Shown here: in pieces, positions 47,002 to 54,180 of the stretch
How positions within the stretch are numbered: the first letter of the stretch is position 1
Layout of the letters: the number at the start of each line of letters is the position of its first letter
From: CATOSD01 sp965203135
GTDB lineage: Bacteria; Chloroflexota; Dehalococcoidia; Lucifugimonadales; CATOSD01
DNA length: 64,000 nucleotides
Assembly (NCBI GenBank): GCA_965203135.1
Contig: CBDBBO010000002.1
Span: forward strand, 806,001 to 870,000
Direction of reading: 5' to 3'
Translations under genes and position numbers: made by a program
Notes under the pieces: generated by a model
Databases searched by the model: none
Told to the model about the DNA's origin: nothing
Seen by the model: the letters and a program-made list of their open reading frames with translations, nothing else

Positions 47002-48682
47002 GGACCCGGGGCGTGCGCCGCGAGCCGGTGGAGGCGGGATCAGGGGCCGGAATCGCGGACCGCTCCACCGCCGGCAACGTGAACGTGAACCGCGCCCCCA
47101 GGCCCGGTCCGTCGCTCTCGGCCCAGATGCGGCCCCCGTGGGCTTCGACGATGCCCCGGCATATGGCTAGGCCCAGGCCCGACCCGTCGACGCCCGATGC
47201 CGTCGCTTCACCGGAGGCCCGCGAGAACTTGCGGAACAGCTCCGGCAGAAGCTCCGCCGGTATGCCCCTGCCCCGGTCGGCGACGGAGACCGCGACGTGT
47301 ACCCCGTCCCGTACGGCGGTCACCGTGATGGGCGACCCATCGGGCGAGTACCCGGCGGCGTTGGAGAGCAGGTTGCCCAGCACCTGGACGATGCGCCGCC
47401 TATCGGCCATCGCCTGGGGGAGGCCCTCAGCCAGCTCCACGTCCAGCGGGTTCCTTGCGTCTGCGCTGCGGAACCGGCCCCCGGCCTCCTCCACCAGCGG
47501 GTGCAGCTCTGACGGCTCGGGATCCACGGGCAGCGCCCCCGTCTGGATGCGGGCCACGTCCAGCAGGTCGCCGATGAGGTAGCGCATGTGCTCTGCCCGG
47601 TCGACGATGATGCGGAAAAACTGACGCATCTCGGCCGGGTCCAGGTCCGCCGCGTTCAGCAGGGTGGTCCCCGCGCCCATTACGGAGGTCAGGGGCATCC
47701 TCAGCTCGTGGCTCACCATGGCCAGGAACTCGGCCCGCAGCCGCTCCTGCTCCTCCAGGGGGGTCATGTCCTGCAGGGTGACGATGACGGACGCCAGCGG
47801 CCCGTCCTGCGAGTGGATGGGGGAGGCGTTGAGCAGGACGCTGACGCTGCGCCCGTCGGGAACCCGCAGCACTATCTCCTCGGCCCGCACCGTCTCCCCG
47901 GCCCTCAGAGCCTCGGCCACCGGCAGCTCCCGCAGGGAGACCTCCCGGCCGTCGGAGCGCACGCAGGTCAGCACCTCCAGCAGGGCCTCCGGCGGTTGGT
48001 CATCATCCCGAAGACCGGCCACGATGCGCAATGCCTCCCGGTTGAAGGACGCCATCCTCCCCGTCTGGGCGTCGAAGACCACCACGCCCACCGGCGAGGT
48101 GTTCACCAGTGTCTCCAGGTCGGCCCTGGCCTGCCGCTCCTCCCGGTGGGAGCGGGCGTTGGCGATGACCAGCGCCGCCTGGGATGCGAACATCACCAGG
48201 GTCTCCTCGTCCTCCTTCGTGAACTCTTCCCCGTCCTCCCGGTCGCCCACAAAGACATGGCCCACCCGGACGCCCCGGTGGAACATGGGCGCCGCCATGA
48301 AGCGGAAGACCCCGACCTGCAGGGGGATGACGAACTCCGTGAAGCCAAGGGTATGCACGTGCTCCATCAGGTCGGGGAGCCGCAGGGGTTCGGAGATATT
48401 GGTCAAGGCTCCCAGGAGCCGCAGTCCTTCCGGGGTGAGCCATAGCCGCTCGGCCTCATCGGGGGTGAAGCCGGAGGTCAGGCGGTGTTCCACTCCGCCC
48501 CCGTCGTCCAGCAGCGTCATCACGCCGTAGCGGGCCGCCGTCAGGGAGCGGGCGGAGTCGAGGACCCCCTGGAGCACCGTGTCGAAGTCGAGGCTCTCGT
48601 TGATGCGCAGGCTGGCCTCGCTCAGGCGCGACAGGCGTTCCCGGAGCGCCTGGAAGTCACGGTCCCGCTGGTCTTCACTCAC
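46409..48682 (-). CDS. Histidine kinase (GAF-PAS-HisKA-HATPase), hybrid with a frameshifted receiver
   Basis: A soluble sensor kinase. GAF domain about residues 30-178, PAS about 187-310, HisKA with phospho-acceptor H325 (AMVSHELRMPL), HATPase about 420-535 (NLLSNAAGYSPDG, DRGRGIP, GSGLGLAICRGIVEAHGG). At about residue 553 a receiver domain starts (VRVLVVDDNPQDLRYARD), then the frame turns to arginine-rich nonsense; the receiver continues in the frame of 46297-47001. The extra base lies near 46950 and may be a real mutation, programmed shifting or a sequencing error. Start GTG 48682 after AGGAGG. The signal sensed is unknown. Confidence 0.82.
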   Translation of the reverse strand: MSEDQRDRDFQALRERLSRLSEASLRINESLDFDTVLQGVLDSARSLTAARYGVMTLLDDGGGVEHRLTSGFTPDEAERLWLTPEGLRLLGALTNISEPLRLPDLMEHVHTLGFTEFVIPLQVGVFRFMAAPMFHRGVRVGHVFVGDREDGEEFTKEDEETLVMFASQAALVIANARSHREERQARADLETLVNTSPVGVVVFDAQTGRMASFNREALRIVAGLRDDDQPPEALLEVLTCVRSDGREVSLRELPVAEALRAGETVRAEEIVLRVPDGRSVSVLLNASPIHSQDGPLASVIVTLQDMTPLEEQERLRAEFLAMVSHELRMPLTSVMGAGTTLLNAADLDPAEMRQFFRIIVDRAEHMRYLIGDLLDVARIQTGALPVDPEPSELHPLVEEAGGRFRSADARNPLDVELAEGLPQAMADRRRIVQVLGNLLSNAAGYSPDGSPITVTAVRDGVHVAVSVADRGRGIPAELLPELFRKFSRASGEATASGVDGSGLGLAICRGIVEAHGGRIWAESDGPGLGARFTFTLPAVERSAIPAPDPASTGSRRTPRVRVLVVDDNPQDLRYARDGPHARGLRAHSHRRPRRRAPPHGRGEAPPGIAGPGAAGDRRHRADERHPQDGGRAGHLPLGLRPGRYRRPRPRHGRGRLRGQALLANGTGGEDQGGPQEAAGTLPGRALGTLRRRRAGHRLRPATGDGGRGAGGTDGHGVRGALRAFGPRPTHADPRRAAPTGLGSGESRRALAGKGRGR

Positions 48683-48973
48683 CGAATCCGACCTCCTGGG
48701 TTGGGGGGTGACGGAGCTGTTTCCGGCCCGGATGCACTGGGAATTCTCACCTGATTATACACCGGATTATATAAAAGAGGCATTGAATACTGCGTAGATA
48801 AGAGAGGTGGTCGGGTATAGTTTCTGATGGGTTTGTGCGTCCCCGTTCCGAAGTGACGGCGCCGGCCGCCGCCGATCTCGACCGGAGAGTTGGAAGCAAC
48901 CGCTCCGGCGCCGGGGTTGGCGAGCCATCCCGGCCGATTAAGCAGACCGTTGCCGATAGGAGGTACGATAGCC

Positions 48974-50335
48974 ATGTTCGACACAGGGAGCAACAGCAGT
49001 AGATTGCGCCGCCTGCTGAGGGCGGCCATGCCTTCTACCCCCCCCCGATTTTCAGCCGCTGAACCCCACGGGAGGCCCACTATGATACGAGACTCCGCTT
49101 TCCGCCGCTCCCCGCTCCTTCTCCTGGCCTTCGCGCTCGTCGCGCTGGCGTTCGTTCTCGTCGGCGACTCCCGGCCAGCCTCCGCCGACCATGAAGACCC
49201 CGTCACCGTCTGGTCCGCCACGCTGACGGTGCAGGACATCATTGGGCAATTTAAGGGATGCCAGGAAAACGAAGCGAACGACTGTAGCGCCGCGCTCACG
49301 GACGACAGCTTTACCTACGCCGGTGTGAGCTACCAGGTCATCCGAGTCTTCGTCGAAACCAGCACTGACGAACTCATTTTTTCTCTAGACAAGGTTTTCT
49401 TGGGCGACGCGCGCGTCCTGGACGATCTCACGCTGATCGTGGACGGCCAGTCTTTCCCTCTGGCGTCCGCCGCTTCCAGAGGACGATTCAACGATGGCGA
49501 CCAGGCGGAGTGGGTCCCCTCCGGCTTGAGCTGGTCCGTCGGCGACACGGTGTCGCTGAGCCTGACCGCGCCCCCGATTCATCCCGAGGTGACGCTGTCC
49601 GCGTCGCCCAACCCGGTGACGCCGGTGAACGACCCCGCCGACCCGGACCTGAAGAAGGCGTATGTGACCATCACGGCCACGCTGTCGAGCCCCCTCACGG
49701 AGACCGTCTGGATTCCGGTGACGGTATCCGCGTTCAGCGCTGACCCCAACGCCGACCACGGGACGATCAGCACCATCGGCATCAACCCCAACGAGCTCAG
49801 CGGCACGGCGCAAATCCGGGTGTGGGAGGACGTGGACACCGCCGACGACTACTTCCAAGTGGTACTGGACTCCGCCAACCTGCCGTCGTCGGTCATCGCC
49901 GGCAGCCCCTCCTTCGTGACGGTGACCATCAACGATAGCGACACGGCGGCGGCCCCTGGCGGCGTGTCGAACTTCTCCGTCACGCCCAAGGTCCGCCATC
50001 TCCTGCTGAGTTGGAACAAACCCACCGGCAGGATCACCCACTACGAGGCGCAGTTCAAGACAACGGCCGCCCCCGACCAGATGGGCGACGCCCCAGTGAA
50101 TGGCCGGGTTGACCCGACCACCGGCTGGATCGCGATGCCCAAGTGGTCCGCGCTGAAAACCGATGATCCCGCCACAGCGAGCACCACAGACAACACCTCC
50201 GGGCGCATCACCGTCCTGCCCAACGGCCTGACGGCGGGCACGGCCTACGACGTGCGGGTGCGCGCGGTGAACCATACCGCCGCAGGGCCGTGGGCGACTG
50301 GGCAGGGGACGCCGGAGGCCGCCGGCGGCCTGTAG
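48974..50335 (+). CDS. Secreted beta-sandwich protein 1 (Calx-beta/FN3-like), leader fused
   Basis: 453 aa from ATG 48974, which has TAGGAGG upstream. Residues 1-36 are a leader with LRRLLRAAMPS. It reads through a C9 tract in frame into a second start, ATG 49082 (also with GGGAGG), which begins a classical signal peptide (FRRSPLLLLAFALVALAFVL, cleavage near SRPASA). The mature part has an N-terminal beta domain (WSATLTVQDI, GLSWSVGDTVSLSL), a Calx-beta-like domain (VTLSASPNPVTPVND) and an FN3 domain (LLLSWNKPTGRITHYEAQF). Probably a surface or extracellular adhesion-type protein. The last 245 aa are almost identical to the next paralogue. Confidence 0.8.
   Translation: MFDTGSNSSRLRRLLRAAMPSTPPRFSAAEPHGRPTMIRDSAFRRSPLLLLAFALVALAFVLVGDSRPASADHEDPVTVWSATLTVQDIIGQFKGCQENEANDCSAALTDDSFTYAGVSYQVIRVFVETSTDELIFSLDKVFLGDARVLDDLTLIVDGQSFPLASAASRGRFNDGDQAEWVPSGLSWSVGDTVSLSLTAPPIHPEVTLSASPNPVTPVNDPADPDLKKAYVTITATLSSPLTETVWIPVTVSAFSADPNADHGTISTIGINPNELSGTAQIRVWEDVDTADDYFQVVLDSANLPSSVIAGSPSFVTVTINDSDTAAAPGGVSNFSVTPKVRHLLLSWNKPTGRITHYEAQFKTTAAPDQMGDAPVNGRVDPTTGWIAMPKWSALKTDDPATASTTDNTSGRITVLPNGLTAGTAYDVRVRAVNHTAAGPWATGQGTPEAAGGL
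49038..49046 (+). repeat. Poly-C tract (C9) in the leader of secreted protein 1
   Basis: Nine consecutive C between the leader motif and the main start codon. With nine, the leader frame continues into the main protein. Two fewer or two more would instead end the leader at the TGA overlapping ATG 49082, and one more would stop it earlier. Confidence 0.85.
49589..50318 (+). repeat. Long direct repeat, copy 1
   Basis: About 730 bp that recur at 51000-51729 (offset 1,411 bp) with only scattered differences, around 97% identity by eye. It covers the Calx-beta and FN3 domains of secreted protein 1. Upstream of it the two genes differ strongly, so the repeat is a domain-sized cassette that was duplicated or homogenised recently. 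Confidence 0.9.
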
Positions 50336-50394
50336 GCGGCGGACAGATGGACGCCAACATCATCACCGACAGGAGGAGAGGAGGAGATAGCATT

Positions 50395-50511
50395 ATGAAG
50401 AAACAGACCGGGACCCAAGCATCTCTGCGCCGCCTGCTGAGGGCGGCCATGCCTTCTACCCCCCCCCCCCCCGATTTTCAGCCGCTGAACCCCACGGGAG
50501 GCCCACTATGA
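50395..50511 (+). CDS. Leader peptide ORF before secreted protein 2
   Basis: 38 aa, MKKQTGTQASLRRLLRAAMP then a proline run and DFQPLNPTGGPL. The ATG has AGGAGGAGA upstream. Its stop TGA overlaps the ATG of the main gene (ATGA), which suggests that the ribosome terminates and restarts on the signal-peptide ORF. The same LRRLLRAAMP segment opens three other secreted-protein genes nearby. The reading depends on the C14 tract at 50459-50472. Confidence 0.65.
   Translation: MKKQTGTQASLRRLLRAAMPSTPPPPDFQPLNPTGGPL
50459..50472 (+). repeat. Poly-C tract (C14) in the leader of secreted protein 2
   Basis: Fourteen consecutive C, the longest homopolymer in the window. With this length the leader ORF ends at a stop overlapping the main start. 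A change of one base (for example 13 or 15) would alter the outcome; 12 or 15 would fuse the leader to the main protein, as in secreted protein 1. Confidence 0.85.
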
Positions 50512-51749
50512 TACGAGACTCCGCCTTCCGCCGCTCCCCGCTCCTTCTCGTGGCCGCCGCCCTGGTTGCGCTGGCGGTCTTCTTCGTCCACGACGCACGA
50601 CCCGCCTCTGCCCAGACCACCATCTGGTCCGCCACGCTGACGGTGCAGGACATTACCAGTACTGACTTCGGCGACCACGGCTTCGGTTGCGCAGTGTTTG
50701 CTAATGACCGTACTTGCGGCGATTCTCTTAGCCCCTCAGGCAACCACAGATTCACCTACCAAGGCACCCCATATACCATAGCTAGAATCTATTTGCACTC
50801 CGGAGACCTCCACTTTGTTCTCGACAATGCCATCCCGGATGGCATAAAGCAGAACGCGACGCTCCACGTGGGCCGCAGAGCGTTCAGCTTTGCGGACGTC
50901 CCCTTAGAGGAGAGTGATACAGCCGTATCCTGGAGCGCCCCCGGCCTGCGCTGGTCCGAAGGCGATACGGTCCAGCTGAGCCTCACGATCCCTGCGACGG
51001 TGACGCTGTCCGCGTCGCCCAACCCGGTGACGCCGGTGAACGACCCCGCCGACCCGGACTTGAAGAAGGCGTATGTGACCATCACGGCCACGCTGTCGAG
51101 CCCCCTCACGGAGACCGTCTGGATTCCGGTGACGGTATCCGCGCTCAGCGCTGACCCCAACTCCGACCACGGGACGATCAGCAGAATCGGCATCAACCCC
51201 AACGAGCTCAGCGGCACGGCGAAAATCCGGGTGTGGGAGGACGCGGGCACCGACGACGACTACTTCCAAGTGGTACTGGACTCCGCCAACCTGCCGTCGT
51301 CGGTCATCGCCGGCAGCCCCTCCTTCGTGACGGTGACCATCAACGATAGCGACACGGCGGCGGCCCCTGGCGGCGTGTCGAACTTCACCGTCACGCCCAA
51401 GGTCCGCCATCTCCTGCTGAGTTGGAACAAGCCCACCGGCAGGATCACCCACTACGAGGCGCAGTTCAAGACCGCCAGCGCCCCCGACCAGATGGGCGAC
51501 GCCCCAGTGAATGGCCGGGTTGACCCGACCACCGGCTGGATCGCGATGCCCAAGTGGTCCGCGCTGAAAACCGATGATCCCGCCACAGGGAGCACCACAG
51601 ACAACACCTCCGGGCGCATCACCGTCCTGCCCGACGGCCTGACGGCGGGCACGGCCTACGACGTGCGGGTGCGCGCGGTGAACCATACCGCCGCAGGGCC
51701 GTGGGCTACGGGGCAGGGAACACCGGAGGGCGGCAGCGGCGGTGTGTAG
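50508..51749 (+). CDS. Secreted beta-sandwich protein 2 (Calx-beta/FN3-like)
   Basis: 413 aa. A signal peptide (FRRSPLLLVAAALVALAVFFV, cleavage near ARPASA) is followed by a divergent N-terminal beta domain (WSATLTVQDITS, RFTYQGTPYTIARIYL, GLRWSEGDTVQLSL) and the near-identical Calx-beta and FN3 cassette shared with protein 1. The start ATG overlaps the leader stop and has GGGAGG upstream. The C-terminus ends in GGSGGV. Exported; probably a surface protein. The tandem arrangement with protein 1 suggests duplication. Confidence 0.85.
   Translation: MIRDSAFRRSPLLLVAAALVALAVFFVHDARPASAQTTIWSATLTVQDITSTDFGDHGFGCAVFANDRTCGDSLSPSGNHRFTYQGTPYTIARIYLHSGDLHFVLDNAIPDGIKQNATLHVGRRAFSFADVPLEESDTAVSWSAPGLRWSEGDTVQLSLTIPATVTLSASPNPVTPVNDPADPDLKKAYVTITATLSSPLTETVWIPVTVSALSADPNSDHGTISRIGINPNELSGTAKIRVWEDAGTDDDYFQVVLDSANLPSSVIAGSPSFVTVTINDSDTAAAPGGVSNFTVTPKVRHLLLSWNKPTGRITHYEAQFKTASAPDQMGDAPVNGRVDPTTGWIAMPKWSALKTDDPATGSTTDNTSGRITVLPDGLTAGTAYDVRVRAVNHTAAGPWATGQGTPEGGSGGV
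51000..51729 (+). repeat. Long direct repeat, copy 2
   Basis: Second copy of the 49589-50318 cassette, inside secreted protein 2. Recombination between the copies would delete or duplicate 1,411 bp and create a hybrid gene. Confidence 0.9.
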
Positions 51750-51909
51750 GCAGGGAGCGAGCATGACAGGCATGACACGACGCATCGCACCGGCTGCCGG
51801 GACGGCGACGGGGTGGGGCCCTGGTCTGCTGAGGCCAGCTTCACCGTGAGGGTGGGAGGCATCTAGGCGGCTCTCTAACGGGTGAGGCCAAGCCTGGAAG
51901 GAGACAACC

Positions 51910-52740
51910 ATGACACATAAAAACAGCTTGAGAATTCACCGTTGGATTCCGGCATACGCCGGTCTTGCGTTGCTGGCGCTGGCGGCCTCGGTCCTCGCCA
52001 TCCTGCACGCGCCGCCCGTCCAGGGCCAGACCAGTCTTACCGTGGCATTCGGGTCCGGCGTAACGATACCCAGCAAGAGCTACACCTTCGGCTTGGCGCT
52101 ACCTAGCGAGCGGCTTCAGGCGCATACGCCGGAGTGGGAGGCCCTCCAGTTGCCGGAAGTGAACGTCACCGTTCCGACAGGCACCTACTACCACACCGTG
52201 AGCTACACGGCCTCCAATCTCCCCAGAGGACTCAACATGGGGGACGACCGTATCATCTACGGCACACCCACGCAACTCACCTTCAGCACCCCGCGCACCG
52301 TCACCTACACCGCCACCGTGGTCACCTATACGAGAGACACAACCACCATGGTCGTCTCGCAGTCCGGCACGGGATCTGCCTCCCTCACGTTCACGGTGAC
52401 CGTAGCCCGGCCGGTCGCGTTCAACGCAGAGGCGCAGAGCTTCTTCGCCTCCAATATCATCGCGTATGCCCCCGTCCCCATCCCCAGCCGCTGGTACAAC
52501 CCCACCCTCCCGGCGGCCCAGGGCGGCGCGGGGACCCTGACCTACAGCCTGATCGACAACGATACGGGCCGGCCGTTGGCCGACGTCGTCCCCTCGCTAA
52601 CCTTCAATGCCTCCACCCGCACGCTGGGGGGAACGCTGCCGGCCGGCGCGCGGTACGCCGTCACCTTCATCGCCACGGACCAGAACGGCGCCACCGCGCA
52701 AGGCCACACCGAGGTGCGGGAGGGGATAGGCGGCATCTAG
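51910..52740 (+). CDS. Secreted Ig-like protein
   Basis: 276 aa. Signal peptide about residues 1-40 (LALLALAASVLAI, cleavage near VQGQ). The mature part consists of beta-rich repeats; the last 80 residues (LTYSLIDNDTGRPLADVVPSLTFNASTRTLGG in outline, then YAVTFIATDQNGAT) match the putative-Ig/cadherin-like module often found in bacterial surface proteins. The start ATG 51910 follows AAGGAGA. It does not have the LRRLLRAAMP leader. Binding partner unknown. Confidence 0.8.
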   Translation: MTHKNSLRIHRWIPAYAGLALLALAASVLAILHAPPVQGQTSLTVAFGSGVTIPSKSYTFGLALPSERLQAHTPEWEALQLPEVNVTVPTGTYYHTVSYTASNLPRGLNMGDDRIIYGTPTQLTFSTPRTVTYTATVVTYTRDTTTMVVSQSGTGSASLTFTVTVARPVAFNAEAQSFFASNIIAYAPVPIPSRWYNPTLPAAQGGAGTLTYSLIDNDTGRPLADVVPSLTFNASTRTLGGTLPAGARYAVTFIATDQNGATAQGHTEVREGIGGI

Positions 52741-52813
52741 CGTGCGCGCCCACTGTCATGGAAAGCAACCCTGTCGCAGACATACACCATTGATCGGATT
52801 CCCTGGAGCTAAA

Positions 52814-52999
52814 GTGAAGAGTGCCCTCGGCTCAATAGCGTTGATTGCCGCTATTGCCCTTATCACCGCCGCCTGCGGCGGGGGTGAAGAGGGGCTCACG
52901 CGGGCCGAGGTGGAGCAGATCGTTGACGACGCCATCGAGGAGAAGACTCAACCGGAGCCCGGCCTGACCCGCGCCGAGGTCGAGGAGATAACAGGATGA
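52814..52999 (+). CDS. Truncated lipoprotein related to the cache-domain lipoprotein
   Basis: 61 aa from GTG 52814 (GGAG six bases before). Lipoprotein signal with lipobox LITAAC, then GGGEEGLTRAEVEQIV and a second GLTRAEVEEI. The same motifs begin the full 350-aa lipoprotein at 55548, where GLTRAEVEEI continues into the sensor domain. Here the gene ends two codons later, and the GAGGAGATA that encodes EEI also serves as the ribosome site of the next gene. It looks like a recombination product joined at that short shared sequence. Confidence 0.65.
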   Translation: MKSALGSIALIAAIALITAACGGGEEGLTRAEVEQIVDDAIEEKTQPEPGLTRAEVEEITG

Positions 53000-54018
53000 G
53001 AAACCTTACCGAGACCCACACAGCTCTGCGCCGCCTGCTGAGGGCGGCAATGCCAGTTAGCCCCTATGGGAACCTTAGTTCCAGTAGGACCCTCCGCCTT
53101 TCCCCGCTTCTTCTCGCGGTCGCCGCGCTGGTTGCGCTGGCGGTCTTCCTCGTCGGTGACAGCGCTCCGCCTGCCCAGGCACAAGAGACCACGAGCGAAC
53201 AAACCACGAGCGTTTACTTCACGAAAGATCCGACTTCAGCACAGGAGATTGGCAAACACGGCTTGCGGTACACCGAGGTGTACACCGTTACGGTTGACCC
53301 GCCGTTGGAATCCGGCAGCGCCGTGCATATCAGAATCAAGTCCGACTCCACTGCCACCGAGGTCGACGACTACAAGATTTACCTGCTCGATGCTCCCGAC
53401 ACGACCGCGACGAAGGTGCTGCACCTGCCGGCCGGAGCAAGTCGTGTGCCCTTTGGGATGTCCTTCATGCCAGACCAAGAGACCGAGGGCAATGAGAGTG
53501 TGGACCTTGAGCTAGTGGCCATCGAGGACGCGCCCTACATGGTGGAGGATGATTTTAGGTCGGAGAAATACAGGAACATGGAGGTCTTGATTTACGACAA
53601 CTCGCTTTCGATACCCGAGGACGCAGACCCGGAGCGGGGCATCCAAATCAATCCAGTCTCCGTGATGGTGGGGCCAAATGCCTCCGACTCCTACATAGTC
53701 GCCCTGGCTTCCATGCCGGATTCGGACGTTACGGTGAAAGCGTACCTTGATGAACCTGAAGGCGCAGGCGCCCGCAACATCGGATTGACGGGCAGTGAGA
53801 TCAGCGTTAGCCCGGCGTCGCTGACCTTCACCTCATCGAACTGGAGCACGCCGCAGACCTTCACCGTGTCCACCAATGACGCCACTTTGGGGGAATATCT
53901 CATATTGCACGGCGTGGAAGGCTCTGACCCCGACTACGACACTTACCAATGGTTTCAGGGTCCCCGCATAGATGAGGAGAGGCAAATCAGGATAGAAGTG
54001 TCAGTCGGCGGCCTGTAG
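52996..54018 (+). CDS. Secreted beta-rich protein 3, leader fused without poly-C
   Basis: 340 aa. It opens with the LRRLLRAAMP leader and runs, without a C tract or second ATG, straight into a signal-peptide-like segment (LSPLLLAVAALVALAVFLV, cleavage near PAQA). The mature part is beta-rich with Calx-beta-like features (VYTVTVDPPLESGSAVHIRI, SVSPASLTFTSSNWSTPQTFTVS). The start ATG 52996 overlaps the stop of the truncated lipoprotein. It shows that the fused form of the leader is stably used in at least one family member. Confidence 0.75.
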   Translation: MRNLTETHTALRRLLRAAMPVSPYGNLSSSRTLRLSPLLLAVAALVALAVFLVGDSAPPAQAQETTSEQTTSVYFTKDPTSAQEIGKHGLRYTEVYTVTVDPPLESGSAVHIRIKSDSTATEVDDYKIYLLDAPDTTATKVLHLPAGASRVPFGMSFMPDQETEGNESVDLELVAIEDAPYMVEDDFRSEKYRNMEVLIYDNSLSIPEDADPERGIQINPVSVMVGPNASDSYIVALASMPDSDVTVKAYLDEPEGAGARNIGLTGSEISVSPASLTFTSSNWSTPQTFTVSTNDATLGEYLILHGVEGSDPDYDTYQWFQGPRIDEERQIRIEVSVGGL

Positions 54019-54069
54019 GCAGCGGACTGACAGACCCAGACATCATCACCGACAGGAGGAAATAGCATT

Positions 54070-54180
54070 ATGAAGAAACAGGCCGGGGTCCGTTCATCTC
54101 CACGACGCTTGTTGAGGGCGGCCATGCCTTCCTACCCCCCCGATTTTCAGCCGCTGACAACCACGGGAGGTCCACTGTGA
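54070..54180 (+). CDS. Leader peptide ORF before secreted protein 4
   Basis: 36 aa, MKKQAGVRSSPRRLLRAAMPSYPPDFQPLTTTGGPL. AGGAGG stands upstream, in a stretch also conserved before the 50395 leader. Its TGA stop overlaps the ATG at 54180 by one base. The C7 tract inside gives the same phase as C14 in the other separate leader. Confidence 0.6.
   Translation: MKKQAGVRSSPRRLLRAAMPSYPPDFQPLTTTGGPL
54135..54141 (+). repeat. Poly-C tract (C7) in the leader of secreted protein 4
   Basis: Seven consecutive C at the same place in the leader as the C9 and C14 tracts. Flanking bases (the GATTTTCAGCCGCTG that follows) are conserved among the three loci, while the C number varies. Confidence 0.8.
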
